From the NCBI RefSeq assembly GCF_002310815.1, contig NZ_CP011032.1, positions 3,078,001 through 3,142,000 on the forward strand: DNA of 64,000 nt, given 5' to 3'. The stretch's first letter is position 1. Each line of letters starts with the position of its first letter. The notes below the pieces were generated by a model. That model saw only the letters and a program-made list of their open reading frames with translations. It was not told where the DNA came from and did not search any database. This document shows positions 36,706-46,312 of this stretch, one piece after another. This DNA is from Pseudoalteromonas tunicata (GTDB taxonomy: Bacteria; Pseudomonadota; Gammaproteobacteria; Enterobacterales; Alteromonadaceae). The translations under genes were made by a program, and so were the position numbers.

Positions 36706-37536
36706 CTAATGCTTAGGCAAATATTTCGCAGGATTGACAGACTTACCTCGGAATCGGATTTCAAATCGAAGCCCTGTAGTTGCCGACTCGGTATTACCCA
36801 TCTCTGCTATTTTTTGCCCTACTTTAATTTCCTGTTTTTCTTTTACCAATATCGCAGCATTATGTGCATAAGCGCTTAAATAATCATCATTATGTTTAAC
36901 TATGATTAAATGCCCATATCCTCTTAATGCATCACCTGCGTATACCACTGTACCAGAGGCTGCGGCATGAACCGGTGTTTTAGCTTTATTGGTTATATAA
37001 AGTCCTTTATAGCCATTATCTTTGTTAGAAAAAGTACGAGTAATTTTTCCTGCAACTGGCCAACGCCACTGTATATTATTTGAACCTTTAACAGTTTCGG
37101 ACGACTGTTTTTTTGTGGCTTGTTTTTGACCATACTCCCGTTGTTTTTTAGGATCAAGCCCTTTTTTTGAGTTTTTGTTATTTTTTTGTTGTAAAACTGT
37201 AGACTTACCAGTCTTTTTTGGGTATTTTGACGCCTTTTTATTTTTTTGCTTCGCTGGCGATAATTGTAATAATTGCCCAGGATAAATAGTGTAGGGGCTG
37301 CTAATTCCGTTGATCTTAGCAAGTTCCCGAAAGTCTAAATTTGCTCTAAAAGCAATAGAGTAAAGAGTCTCACTCGGCTTAACTTTGTAACTGCCTTGAT
37401 TGATGTTAATTTTTTGTTGCGAAGAGGTCTGACCTGAGGATAAGTTAGAGACTGGAGCGGGGCTTGAGCGATTAGCACAGCCCCAAAGAAACACACAGCA
37501 AGCTAAAATAAATGTTTGTACAAACTTTAAACTCAC
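36706..37536 (-). CDS. nlpD: Murein hydrolase activator NlpD (LysM/LytM lipoprotein)
   Basis: An outer-membrane lipoprotein that activates the amidase AmiC in E. coli. The start is GTG 37536 (SD GAGG, 6-bp spacing), giving ~276 residues with a signal sequence and lipobox LWGC (Cys20), a LysM domain at about 50-92, a lysine-rich linker and a C-terminal LytM domain. The LytM metal site is degenerate: the first His/Asp motif reads YKGLYI and the HxH reads RFEIR, so it should be an activator, not an enzyme, like E. coli NlpD. Upstream of rpoS in the same direction. Confidence 0.94.
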   Translation of the reverse strand: MSLKFVQTFILACCVFLWGCANRSSPAPVSNLSSGQTSSQQKININQGSYKVKPSETLYSIAFRANLDFRELAKINGISSPYTIYPGQLLQLSPAKQKNKKASKYPKKTGKSTVLQQKNNKNSKKGLDPKKQREYGQKQATKKQSSETVKGSNNIQWRWPVAGKITRTFSNKDNGYKGLYITNKAKTPVHAAASGTVVYAGDALRGYGHLIIVKHNDDYLSAYAHNAAILVKEKQEIKVGQKIAEMGNTESATTGLRFEIRFRGKSVNPAKYLPKH

Positions 37537-37550
37537 AGTGCGCCTCAAAG

Positions 37551-38129
37551 TTAGCGATAAATAAGGTAGGCAATCACCGCAAGTACGATAGTTCCCCAGC
37601 CCAACCATTCAACATATTGGCGTAAATTGGCTTCCATTTTTGCACCGCCCCATTTCATTAGCGCCGCGACTAGAAAAAAACGAGCGCCGCGCCCAACCAC
37701 TGAAGCGAGTACAAATGGAAAAAATGCCATTTGCATCACACCCGCGCCTAAAGTGAATACTTTATAAGGTATAGGTGAGAATCCTGCTAAAAAGACCACC
37801 CAAACACCATAATCTTTAAACCAACTTAACGCATGATCAAACTTATCCTGATAGCCAAAATCAGTAATAATGGGTTGAACGAGTGGATCAAATAATGAGT
37901 ATCCCAACAAATAACCCACTATCCCGCCAATTGTTGATGCTACTGTTGTATAAAAAGCGTAGTGCCATGCTTTTTCCGGTTTAGCCAGCGCCATAGGGGC
38001 AAGCATTACATCGGGTGGAATAGGAAAAAAAACAGATTCCGCAAAACTCATGCCTGATAAATAACGCACAGCATGTCGATGACGCGCCCATTTTAAGGCC
38101 ATGTCATATAATTTTGTAAATAACTTCAA
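37551..38129 (-). CDS. yqaA: YqaA-family inner-membrane protein (DedA/SNARE-associated superfamily)
   Basis: Several hydrophobic segments and the DedA-like motifs FAESVFFPIPPDVML and FLAGFSPIPYKVFTLGAGVMQM identify the YqaA family. The probable start is TTG 38129 with GGAG 5 bp upstream (about 192 residues); longer in-frame options would run into pcm. The function is not established; relatives are linked to membrane lipid flipping. Sits between pcm and nlpD in the conserved operon. Confidence 0.85.
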   Translation of the reverse strand: MKLFTKLYDMALKWARHRHAVRYLSGMSFAESVFFPIPPDVMLAPMALAKPEKAWHYAFYTTVASTIGGIVGYLLGYSLFDPLVQPIITDFGYQDKFDHALSWFKDYGVWVVFLAGFSPIPYKVFTLGAGVMQMAFFPFVLASVVGRGARFFLVAALMKWGGAKMEANLRQYVEWLGWGTIVLAVIAYLIYR

Positions 38130-38163
38130 GACAACTCCATTTAGATAAAATAAAAAATCGTAT

Positions 38164-38802
38164 TTATTCGATGTCACCATCAATCAAAGGCACAAAACGA
38201 ACAGACTCTAGTTGATGATGAACAAAATTATCACCTTGTCGTTGCACAATGATTAATTGCTGCTCCTTTTCGCCAATCGGTGCAATCAATACCCCTTCAT
38301 TAGCCAATTGCGTTAAAAGCGCTTCTGGCACGCGCGCAGCAGCTGCGGTCACAATGATGCCATTAAACGGACCTTTAGCAGGCCAGCCTTGCCAACCATC
38401 GGCGTGCTTCATCATCACATTATAAAAGTCGAGCTGCTGTAGCCGTCTTTTTGCCTGCCATTGCAAGGATTTAATCCGCTCAACAGAATACACTTCTTTA
38501 AACAACTGAGCCAAAATAGCACTTTGGTAGCCTGAGCCAGTGCCAATTTCAAGCACCTTATCTTTCACACCAGCATCTAATAATAATTGTGTCATTTTAG
38601 CAACAATGTATGGCTGCGAAATCGTTTGACCAAGGCCGATAGGCAATGCTGTATTTTGATATGCCTGATGCTTTAGTACATCATCGACAAATACATGTCT
38701 TGGTGTTGCTGCAATTGCGTTTAATACTAAATGATTGGTAATGCCATCTTGCGATAGTTTATGCGCTAGTGCCTGTGCACTACGATCATAATTGCTGAGC
38801 AC
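38164..38802 (-). CDS. pcm: Protein-L-isoaspartate O-methyltransferase
   Basis: Repairs isoaspartyl residues using S-adenosylmethionine. Signature motifs: [35 protein letters not shown] and the SAM-binding [20 protein letters not shown] at 38802 with GGAG 7 bp upstream is the likely start (~212 residues; E. coli 208). This start lies inside the end of surE, a 17-bp overlap, so the two are probably translationally coupled. Confidence 0.95.
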   Translation of the reverse strand: MLSNYDRSAQALAHKLSQDGITNHLVLNAIAATPRHVFVDDVLKHQAYQNTALPIGLGQTISQPYIVAKMTQLLLDAGVKDKVLEIGTGSGYQSAILAQLFKEVYSVERIKSLQWQAKRRLQQLDFYNVMMKHADGWQGWPAKGPFNGIIVTAAAARVPEALLTQLANEGVLIAPIGEKEQQLIIVQRQGDNFVHHQLESVRFVPLIDGDIE

Positions 38803-39556
38803 TAGGAAACTCCAAGTTACCGACCCATTCACTCATTGCCACTAAACTCTCTTTTGCTGTCATATCAACGGTTAAAGGAGTAACTGAGGCATAACCTTGT
38901 TTTACAGCATAAAAGTCAGTACCGGGGCCTGCATCCGACTCACTTCCTAAACTGCCATACCAATAAATATCACGGCCCCAAGGGTCTAGTTGTTTGGTCA
39001 TAGTTTCAGCTTTATGACGCGCGCCAAGACGTGTTACTTGAATCCCCTTTAGCTCTGCTAATGGAATATCCGGCACATTAATATTAATAATTTGATCTTT
39101 TGGCAGAGGATGAGACGCTAAAGACGAAATAATTTTCACAGCAACGGCTGCAGCCGTTTCGTAATATTGCTCATCTTTAGAGCATAACGATACCGCAACC
39201 GCAGGCAAGCCCATATGGCGCCCTTCTGTTGCTGCAGCGACTGTGCCCGAATATAAGGTATCATCGCCTAAATTGGCGCCGTTATTTATACCTGCAACCA
39301 CTAAATCAGGCGCAAAATCGAGCAGTTCATTCAAAGCAATATGCACACAATCGGTTGGCGTACCATTTATAGAGATAAAACCATTCTCTAACGTAGTAGC
39401 ACGAAGTGGGTTAAGTAGCGTCAGCGAATTACTTGCGCCACTGCAATTGCGATCGGGTGCTACCAGCACAACTTCCGCTATTTGTGATAACGCTTGATAT
39501 AACACCGCAATCCCTTTGGCATGAACCCCATCATCATTACTTAATAAAATTCTCAT
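38786..39556 (-). CDS. surE: 5'/3'-nucleotidase SurE
   Basis: A metal-dependent nucleotidase expressed with pcm and rpoS. It begins [16 protein letters not shown], the metal-binding DD motif, and has [10 protein letters not shown] and [14 protein letters not shown] family features. 256 residues. Overlaps truD by four bases (ATGA) and pcm downstream. Confidence 0.96.
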   Translation of the reverse strand: MRILLSNDDGVHAKGIAVLYQALSQIAEVVLVAPDRNCSGASNSLTLLNPLRATTLENGFISINGTPTDCVHIALNELLDFAPDLVVAGINNGANLGDDTLYSGTVAAATEGRHMGLPAVAVSLCSKDEQYYETAAAVAVKIISSLASHPLPKDQIININVPDIPLAELKGIQVTRLGARHKAETMTKQLDPWGRDIYWYGSLGSESDAGPGTDFYAVKQGYASVTPLTVDMTAKESLVAMSEWVGNLEFPSAQQL

Positions 39557-40584
39557 TGTTCTTCTTCCTGTTCTTTATGACTTGGGGATGCATCACGATA
39601 GAGTACAAGTTCACGCAATAATGCAGTTGCAAAACAACCTTTTGCCAAAGCAAATTCAATTACTAGCGTCGTTGAGTCTTCTTGCTTAATAGTTAACCCT
39701 TGCGGTACTAGGCGTAATAAACGCCGCTCCGTTTTTAAACCAAGCTCAATTAAACCATCTCGCCACTGTTGAAAATCAGCCAACCAAAGTAACTCTTGAG
39801 CCGTAAGCGCCTCATCACCTTTACCTATCAAAGGTGCCGATAAAGCAATATCATTCGCTGCTAGTCTATCTAAATTAAGGCTATTAATTGGCTCTTTAAA
39901 AAATGCATTACTGCCATCGAGTAAAAATACCTCCTCATGCATGGTTTTGGCTAAACCATGTTCAAGCACACGTTTACTGACTATTTGATTAAAAACATGG
40001 GAACGCGCGGCAGAAATCACTATACCACGCAGTTTTTTATCACGAATACGTTCGCCCGCAAACATGCGCTGCGCCATCGTTAAATTATGGCCATCACGAC
40101 CAAAACGTTGCTCACCAAAATAATTAGGCACACCAGCCCTGAGCGCATTGATGCGGCAAAACACATCAAGCGGCTCACTAACATTTCGAAGCCTAATGGT
40201 AAATTTATTAGCTTGATGACAACCAGTACGTAATTTTCGGTGATGCCTCACTTGCTGCACAATAAACAGTGTATCGCTGTTAAGCACACTAAAATCGATG
40301 TCAGTTTTAATTGGAACTGGCACACTAAACCATTGTGTACAAACCCCGTGGCGATCTTTAAGCCCGGCATAACTCACATCACGAGGATTAACCCCTGCAT
40401 GTTTCGCAATCAACTTAGCAACAAATTGGGTATTTTCACCTTTTTTTACCACCTGCAAGCAAACATGCTCACCCGCACCACTGAGCTCAAACCCTAAAAC
40501 CTCATCAACCATGAAATCTTCGGGCTCTTTTTTAAAGTCAGCATGCGAAAGCGGTTTACCATATAAGTAATTTAATTCACTCAT
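39553..40584 (-). CDS. truD: tRNA pseudouridine(13) synthase TruD
   Basis: Catalytic Asp77 in [15 protein letters not shown] near the N-terminus ([18 protein letters not shown]) and the [15 protein letters not shown] motif are diagnostic. 343 residues, matching E. coli (349). Four-base overlaps with ispF upstream and surE downstream indicate an operon. Confidence 0.95.
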   Translation of the reverse strand: MSELNYLYGKPLSHADFKKEPEDFMVDEVLGFELSGAGEHVCLQVVKKGENTQFVAKLIAKHAGVNPRDVSYAGLKDRHGVCTQWFSVPVPIKTDIDFSVLNSDTLFIVQQVRHHRKLRTGCHQANKFTIRLRNVSEPLDVFCRINALRAGVPNYFGEQRFGRDGHNLTMAQRMFAGERIRDKKLRGIVISAARSHVFNQIVSKRVLEHGLAKTMHEEVFLLDGSNAFFKEPINSLNLDRLAANDIALSAPLIGKGDEALTAQELLWLADFQQWRDGLIELGLKTERRLLRLVPQGLTIKQEDSTTLVIEFALAKGCFATALLRELVLYRDASPSHKEQEEEQ

Positions 40585-41063
40585 ACTGGTTGGCTCATCA
40601 TTAAAACAACCGCATGAGTTGAAATTCCTTCTTTTCGCCCTTCATAACCTAATTTTTCGGTGGTAGTGGCTTTAACATTCACTTGCTCAACGCTCGCGTT
40701 TAAGTCTGCAGCTAAAATTGCGCGCATTTTTTCGATATGAGGCAGCATCTTTGGCGCTTGTGCCACTATCGTAATATCAGCATTACCTAATTGATAACCG
40801 CGCTCAGTTGCCAATGAGACCACATGGCGTAATAAAATTCGGCTATCGATATTCTCATATTCCTTTGCCGTATCAGGAAAATGCTTACCAATATCACCTA
40901 ATGCTAAAGCCCCTAAAATGGCATCACATAAAGCATGGATGGCAACATCGCCATCAGAGTGAGCCACAAAACCTTGTGGGTAATCTATTTTTACGCCCGC
41001 AATTGTTAACGGACCTTCGCCGCCAAATCGATGTACATCAAAACCATGGCCAATACGGATCAT
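40581..41063 (-). CDS. ispF: 2-C-methyl-D-erythritol 2,4-cyclodiphosphate synthase
   Basis: Fifth step of the MEP isoprenoid pathway. The N-terminal metal ligands appear in [10 protein letters not shown], with [45 protein letters not shown] and [14 protein letters not shown]. 160 residues, as in E. coli (159). Overlaps ispD and truD by four bases each. Confidence 0.96.
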   Translation of the reverse strand: MIRIGHGFDVHRFGGEGPLTIAGVKIDYPQGFVAHSDGDVAIHALCDAILGALALGDIGKHFPDTAKEYENIDSRILLRHVVSLATERGYQLGNADITIVAQAPKMLPHIEKMRAILAADLNASVEQVNVKATTTEKLGYEGRKEGISTHAVVLMMSQPV

Positions 41064-41758
41064 TGTGTCTCCAAACTGCGCGTTGTGCTGAGGTAAAATT
41101 CAGCAAGTATTAAATCTTCAGGGGTGGTAATTTTTATGTTGTCTGAGCGCCCAGCAATAAGCATCACTGGATGCTGAGCGTGCTCCATAGCAGAGGCTTC
41201 ATCGGTCACAATAAAACCTGCGTTTAAAGCATTTGTGAGTGCGTGAAAAAGTAAATCAACTTGAAACATTTGCGGTGTTAAAGCCTGCCAAAGCGCATCA
41301 CGAGGAACAGTAGCTTCAATAAATTGGCCACCTTGCTTAATGGTATCTTTCACTTTTGAGGCTAAAATCCCACCCGTTTGGCTTGATAAACAACGATCAA
41401 TTAATAGCTCAATATCGCTTGAGTGTACTAAAGGGCGCGCTGCATCATGTACTAATACCCAATCAACCCCTTGATCTTTTAAAAGAGTTAATGCATTTAA
41501 TACGGTATTCGCGCGCTGCGCCCCGCCTTCGGTGCAGGTAATTTTTTCGTCATTTATTCCAAGCTCACCAAACCACATATCGTCTGGGCTAATTGCAACC
41601 ATAATATGCTCAATGGCCGCAACAGATAACAGCTTATTTAAAGTGTGCTCTAAGACAGTTTGTTGATTAATCTTAATATACTGTTTAGGTAAGGCGCTTT
41701 GCATGCGACTTCCCACTCCAGCCGCTGGCACAATGGCAGCTATTTTGACTTGTTTCAT
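41060..41758 (-). CDS. ispD: 2-C-methyl-D-erythritol 4-phosphate cytidylyltransferase
   Basis: Third step of the MEP pathway. The nucleotide-binding N-terminus [33 protein letters not shown] and [17 protein letters not shown] are characteristic. 232 residues. Its start codon overlaps the ftsB stop by one base, and its stop overlaps ispF, so it is coupled on both sides. Confidence 0.96.
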   Translation of the reverse strand: MKQVKIAAIVPAAGVGSRMQSALPKQYIKINQQTVLEHTLNKLLSVAAIEHIMVAISPDDMWFGELGINDEKITCTEGGAQRANTVLNALTLLKDQGVDWVLVHDAARPLVHSSDIELLIDRCLSSQTGGILASKVKDTIKQGGQFIEATVPRDALWQALTPQMFQVDLLFHALTNALNAGFIVTDEASAMEHAQHPVMLIAGRSDNIKITTPEDLILAEFYLSTTRSLETQ

Positions 41759-42039
41759 TATTTTTGTTTACCAGGCAATACACGGTAAAAAGTTTCGCCG
41801 GGTTTAATTAACCCAAGCTCATTACGTGCGCGCTCTTCGATACCATCAAGGCCAATTTTTAAATCTTCAACATCGGCTTTTAGCAGCTTATTTCGCTTAC
41901 TTAAATTGTCATTAACAAGCTGATGCTCATGCACAGCCAATTTTAAGCGGGTATAATCTTTGACTCCATTATGGCCAAACCATAATTTGTATTGAATAAA
42001 GGCAAACAAACACACCAATGCCAGTTGAAAAAGACGCAT
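41758..42039 (-). CDS. ftsB: Cell division protein FtsB
   Basis: 93 residues with a short cytoplasmic N-terminus, one transmembrane helix (LFQLALVCLFAFIQYKLWF), and a leucine-zipper-like coiled coil (LKLAVHEHQLVNDNLSKRN), then RARNELGLIKPGETFYRVL. Part of the FtsQLB complex that licenses septal peptidoglycan synthesis. Heads the operon running to rpoS, as in E. coli ftsB-ispD-ispF. Confidence 0.93.
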   Translation of the reverse strand: MRLFQLALVCLFAFIQYKLWFGHNGVKDYTRLKLAVHEHQLVNDNLSKRNKLLKADVEDLKIGLDGIEERARNELGLIKPGETFYRVLPGKQK

Positions 42040-42053
42040 ATTATTCTCCGTGT

Positions 42054-42683
42054 TTAACGTCTATTGGCCATAAACGGCTTGGCGAAGTTAAGCCAATTTA
42101 AATTTGCTGCTAATAACATTTCTCTAAGCGCCAAACGCCTTGGCGAAGTTCGTTTTTGCTGTAACCACACATGACCACAGCAAGCGGCGGTGATTGATGC
42201 TTTTGTCGGTTTAATTAATAATTGCTCATCACAGTCTTGGCTTGACCCATTTAATGAAAACCAACCATGTTGATTACAATGTAGACTTTCGTTTTGAATT
42301 TCATCAATACTATCGAGTTTGATGAAAGTCATGCCTTCTTTGCACACCACTATTGGCACAATTAAACCAACCTTCGCATTTTTTCTATAATAGTCAGCAA
42401 CTTTTTCGCCTAAAAATTCTGGCGGATGCGCCGCTTGTTTTGCAATCCAACTGCCATTTTGGCTATCGAGTTGCAACGGGCTATTACCCGCTAAAATATG
42501 CACCGCAGCACGCTCAATGTAAAAAGGTAAACTGGCTAAAATGCGACACACTTTGGTATTATTTTGCTCTTTGCTGAGTCTTAAGATTTCACGGGCATAA
42601 AACGCATTACACAACTCAGCATGCAAACGATGCTTTTCAACATCTTGCCATAGTTCAGATTGCTGATTAAGTTGCTCTAACAA
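42054..42683 (-). CDS. Conserved-looking cytoplasmic protein of unknown function
   Basis: 209 residues starting at TTG 42683 with AAGGA 6 bp upstream, a convincing ribosome-binding site. No signal peptide or membrane segment. Cysteine-rich relative to neighbours (C25, C46, and a CC pair in TAACCGHVWLQQ), with a basic C-terminus. I recognise no family. Its position 14 bp upstream of ftsB and in the same direction suggests it is cotranscribed into the ispD-rpoS operon. Confidence 0.7.
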   Translation of the reverse strand: MLEQLNQQSELWQDVEKHRLHAELCNAFYAREILRLSKEQNNTKVCRILASLPFYIERAAVHILAGNSPLQLDSQNGSWIAKQAAHPPEFLGEKVADYYRKNAKVGLIVPIVVCKEGMTFIKLDSIDEIQNESLHCNQHGWFSLNGSSQDCDEQLLIKPTKASITAACCGHVWLQQKRTSPRRLALREMLLAANLNWLNFAKPFMANRR

Positions 42684-42752
42684 TGCATTTCCTTTTTAAA
42701 AATTTGCTGTGTTTTTATACCATAGCAAAGTCCGCAGTGAAAACATTTGTCG

Positions 42753-43229
42753 CTAAGCTGATTTTTGCCCTAATTTTACCGTGCCATTTGCCATAAACTG
42801 AGCAACTTGTTGACGTTTTTTACCTAATAAAATCACGCCATCACTCATAAACAAGAAGTTCTGCCAACAGCGCACAAAAACATCCCAACGGGTTTCAATT
42901 ACATTATTACGAGATAAACAAAAATATACCGTAGTATTATTATCCCAAGCTAAATGGCCTAACACTTCATCGGGTAAGGCTGAGCCCTCTTTTTCCCATG
43001 CTTTTTCCCAATTAATGGTTTCTAGCCAAGTCGATTTTTGGCCAAGCCACTCTTTTTCAGTAAAAAAATCTGGATGATCTTGTTCTTGGCTAATAAACGT
43101 AGTCCACACATTTGCGGCGCGCGCTTCGGTCATTGGCTTAATTAATGCCAGATCGTCAGGCGAAATTGGCAAATCTTTATGGCGAAATACCCACGCGTGT
43201 TTATGTTCTTCTAACGGTATATAATTCAT
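42753..43229 (-). CDS. DUF2947-type protein, function unknown
   Basis: 158 residues, cytoplasmic, tryptophan-rich (about ten). The N-terminus YIPLEEHKHAWVFRHKDLPIS is what I recall for the DUF2947 family of Vibrio/Shewanella/Pseudoalteromonas. No catalytic motif is apparent. Same strand as the ftsB operon but separated by 69 bp. Confidence 0.7.
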   Translation of the reverse strand: MNYIPLEEHKHAWVFRHKDLPISPDDLALIKPMTEARAANVWTTFISQEQDHPDFFTEKEWLGQKSTWLETINWEKAWEKEGSALPDEVLGHLAWDNNTTVYFCLSRNNVIETRWDVFVRCWQNFLFMSDGVILLGKKRQQVAQFMANGTVKLGQKSA

Positions 43230-43345
43230 GACTTCTCATTACAGGCCCTTTGCCAAAATTAGTTAGAGTATAACTCAGCACAGGCTTAGATTTATAGCGC
43301 CATGAAAGCGAAAACCAGTCTTTAGGCTGAACAAAAGGAAAAAAC

Positions 43346-43582
43346 ATGACAATCCAAACGGGTTTATATCAGCATTACAAAGGTCAAGAGTATCAAGTGC
43401 TCGCTTTAGCAACCCACAGCGAAACCCAAGAAGCCTTGGTAATTTACCAAGCCTTGTATGGCGAGTTTGGTATTTGGGCTAGGCCTTTAACCATGTTTAA
43501 CGAAACGGTCGAAATTAATGGTCAAATCGTTCCACGCTTTAAATTAATCACTCCTTCAACAAAAACACTTGGAACGTATTAA
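43346..43582 (+). CDS. DUF1653 domain protein
   Basis: 78 residues: GLYQHYKGQEYQVLALATHSETQEALVIYQALYG...WARPLTMF matches the DUF1653 pattern, a small beta-rich domain that begins with Y.HYKG..Y.V...A.HSET and ends in W.RP..MF. Good SD AAGGA 6 bp before the ATG. Function unknown. Confidence 0.88.
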   Translation: MTIQTGLYQHYKGQEYQVLALATHSETQEALVIYQALYGEFGIWARPLTMFNETVEINGQIVPRFKLITPSTKTLGTY

Positions 43583-43668
43583 CAGTTTTTGACACTTTTC
43601 AACAGATTTCCTGCAGAAGCTAACAAAGTAATTCTCTACACTTTAGAAAACCTTAAAGAGAATTGCTC

Positions 43669-44127
43669 ATGAAAAAATCACTTCCCCTTTTATTAATGGT
43701 TAGCTGGCTTGCAGGTTGTGCTAATCAAGGCATTGATCGCGCTGACCAAAATAAAGTGATCAAACAGTATTACGCTCGCGTTGATTCGATTGCCCATGTA
43801 AAACTTGATTCTGACGTGCCCGAAGCTATGGCAATTGGCGGTGCCACAGGATTAATTAAAAACCTAGATGGCGATAGCGGTGACATGATTGCAGGTACAA
43901 TAGTCGGTGCTTTTTTTACAGGAATAATCAGCGCCGCTTTTGAAGGAGATAACAACGCTTATCAGTATCAATTAAGTAGCGTTACTCAAGGCAACTTTTC
44001 GGTGGTACAAAAAGACAAAAGCATCAAACCAGGTGAATGTGTCTTAGTCAAAGAAGCAAGCAAAGTGACGCTGACAAAAATCCCAGAACACTTTTGCCAA
44101 CAAACACCGCCGGAGTCGAGTTTATAA
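43669..44127 (+). CDS. Small lipoprotein with glycine-zipper-like segment
   Basis: 152 residues. Signal peptide MKKSLPLLLMVSWLAGC with lipobox LAGC (Cys17). The middle is glycine/alanine-rich and hydrophobic (AIGGATGLIKN... MIAGTIVGAFFTGIISAAF), resembling glycine-zipper outer-membrane lipoproteins such as SlyB/Pcp. The tail (GECVLVKEASKVTL) also fits that type. The start is the ATG at 43669 with AAAGAG 8 bp upstream. Function unknown, envelope integrity is a guess. Confidence 0.75.
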   Translation: MKKSLPLLLMVSWLAGCANQGIDRADQNKVIKQYYARVDSIAHVKLDSDVPEAMAIGGATGLIKNLDGDSGDMIAGTIVGAFFTGIISAAFEGDNNAYQYQLSSVTQGNFSVVQKDKSIKPGECVLVKEASKVTLTKIPEHFCQQTPPESSL

Positions 44128-44197
44128 TTGCAAGCTGTTGGTATTTTTGCATGAGTATGGGATGATATTCTCATCAGACCACTTGAGAGATTCAATC

Positions 44198-45037
44198 ATG
44201 TCCTTTAACGGCACAGCCAATTATATTGCCAGCGAACCATTAAAATTAGCGGTTAACGCCGCGATGTTATTAGAAAAACCGTTACTGATTAAAGGCGAAC
44301 CTGGTACAGGTAAAACCATGCTTGCTGAGGAACTTGCCAAAGCACTTGATACCGAGCTCATCCAGTGGCACATCAAATCAACCACTAAAGCGCAACAAGG
44401 TTTATATGAATACGATGCAGTGTCTCGTCTTCGTGACAGCCAACTTGGTGATGCGCGTGTTCACGATATCAATAACTACATTGTTAAAGGCAAAATGTGG
44501 CAAGCGTTTAGTGCCAATAAACGCCCTGTTTTACTGATTGATGAAATAGATAAAGCCGATATTGAATTTCCAAACGATTTACTGCTTGAACTCGATAAAA
44601 TGGAGTTTCACGTTTATGAAACTGGAGAGCGTGTTAAAGCGGCTCAGCGCCCTATTGTGATTATTACTTCCAATAACGAAAAAGAGCTGCCCGATGCATT
44701 TTTAAGACGTTGTTTTTTCCACTACATTAATTTCCCAACCGCAGAGCAAATGCAACAAATCATTGATGTGCATTACCCACATGTAAAACAAAAATTAGTC
44801 AGTGCAGCGCTTGAAGCCTTTTTTGAACTGCGCGATGTCAATGGTTTAAAGAAAAAACCTTCAACCAGCGAATTGCTTGATTGGTTAAAGTTACTAATGG
44901 CACAGGAGATTGACGCCCAAACATTACAAGATAAAACACATCAAGGTGGTTTAATGCCTATGTTTGGGGCATTGCTTAAAAATGAACAAGATATCAGCCT
45001 GCTTGAAAAGCTCGCATTTATGAGCCGTAAACGCTAA
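44198..45037 (+). CDS. MoxR-family AAA+ ATPase
   Basis: 279 residues from MSFNGTANYI (SD GAGAG upstream). Walker A GEPGTGKT at 33-40, Walker B LLIDEIDKAD, sensor motifs ITSNNEKELPDAFLRRC. MoxR ATPases act as chaperones that insert metals or mature partners, usually with a VWA protein. The VWA gene begins 4 bp downstream, so the two work together. Target unknown. Confidence 0.9.
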   Translation: MSFNGTANYIASEPLKLAVNAAMLLEKPLLIKGEPGTGKTMLAEELAKALDTELIQWHIKSTTKAQQGLYEYDAVSRLRDSQLGDARVHDINNYIVKGKMWQAFSANKRPVLLIDEIDKADIEFPNDLLLELDKMEFHVYETGERVKAAQRPIVIITSNNEKELPDAFLRRCFFHYINFPTAEQMQQIIDVHYPHVKQKLVSAALEAFFELRDVNGLKKKPSTSELLDWLKLLMAQEIDAQTLQDKTHQGGLMPMFGALLKNEQDISLLEKLAFMSRKR

Positions 45038-45041
45038 TACC

Positions 45042-46229
45042 ATGCTTATTTCATTTTTTTTAACACTCAAAAAGTATCAGCTACCAGTTAGCATGCGCGA
45101 ATTACTCGATTTAATTCGCGCCCTTGAGCAAGGTATTGTCTTTGCTAACATGGACGACTTTTACCAATTAGCACGCATCATTTTAATCAAAGACGAAAGC
45201 GCGTTTGATCGCTTCGATCAAGCATTTGCCGAATACTTTAACGGCATCGTGCAACTAGATGTGGTTAATTTACTCAGCCAAGCTGCTAACTTACCCGATG
45301 AATGGCTGCGTAAAGAGTTTGAAAAAAATCTATCCGAAGCCGAAAAGCAACAAATCAAAGCCCTAGGGGGCCTCGATGCGCTGTTAAAAACGCTGCAAGA
45401 ACGTCTAGCAGAACAACAAAAACGCCACGCGGGCGGCAACAAATGGGTCGGTACCGGCGGCACTTCACCATTTGGCGCCTATGGTTATAATCCTGAGGGG
45501 ATCCGTATCGGCCAAGCCGAAAACCGCCAACGCCAAGCGGTGAAAGTGTGGGATCAACGAGAGTTTAAAAACTTTGACAACCAAGCGGATATTTCCTCAC
45601 GCACCATGAAACTGGCATTAAAAAAACTGCGTAAATTTGCAAGAAGCGGTGCATCGAACCAACTAGCACTAAATGACACCATTAGCGCTACGGCAAAACA
45701 AGGTGGCATGCTGGATATTAAAATGGAACCACTGCGCCGTAACTCAGTTAAAGTGCTGATGTTTTTTGATGTCGGCGGCTCAATGGATGATTACATTCAG
45801 ACTTGCGAAGAATTATTTAGCGCCGCTCATAGCGAGTTTAAACACCTAGAGTTCTTTTATTTTCACAATTGTGTTTATGAACAGGTTTGGCAAGATAATC
45901 AGCGCCGCCGTGAAAAGCACCTTTCAACTTTTGATATTTTGCATAAATATGGCAAAGACTATAAAGTGATTTTTGTTGGCGATGCCACCATGGGTCCTTA
46001 TGAAATAACCTATCCAGGTGGCAGTGTTGAACATTGGAATGAAGAATCGGGCCAAGTTTGGCTAAATCGCTTAACGGAGCATTTTGATAAAGTCGTTTGG
46101 CTCAATCCACAACCACAGCAACACTGGGATTTTTATCACTCAATTGGCGTGATAAAACAACTGATGCACCAAAAAATGTTTCCACTAACCTTAGGTGGGA
46201 TCAACGATGCAATTAAAGCGCTAAGTTAA
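45042..46229 (+). CDS. VWA-domain (CoxE-like) protein, partner of MoxR ATPase
   Basis: 395 residues. The N-terminal ~200 residues are helical with a glutamine/glycine-rich linker (EQQKRHAGGNKWVG). The C-terminal von Willebrand A domain has a MIDAS at D243 (FFDVGGSMDD, i.e. DxGxS) and the T/D motif in VGDATMGPYE. Such proteins pair with MoxR ATPases as adaptor or chelatase-like units. Here the substrate cannot be inferred. Probably cotranscribed with moxR. Confidence 0.87.
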   Translation: MLISFFLTLKKYQLPVSMRELLDLIRALEQGIVFANMDDFYQLARIILIKDESAFDRFDQAFAEYFNGIVQLDVVNLLSQAANLPDEWLRKEFEKNLSEAEKQQIKALGGLDALLKTLQERLAEQQKRHAGGNKWVGTGGTSPFGAYGYNPEGIRIGQAENRQRQAVKVWDQREFKNFDNQADISSRTMKLALKKLRKFARSGASNQLALNDTISATAKQGGMLDIKMEPLRRNSVKVLMFFDVGGSMDDYIQTCEELFSAAHSEFKHLEFFYFHNCVYEQVWQDNQRRREKHLSTFDILHKYGKDYKVIFVGDATMGPYEITYPGGSVEHWNEESGQVWLNRLTEHFDKVVWLNPQPQQHWDFYHSIGVIKQLMHQKMFPLTLGGINDAIKALS

Positions 46230-46312
46230 TACCCTTAATAAATTTGAGGGTGAAATGAGCGCCGTTTTCACCTAGAATGCGCCCGTTTCTTTGGGCCATT
46301 TAAGTAAAAACT

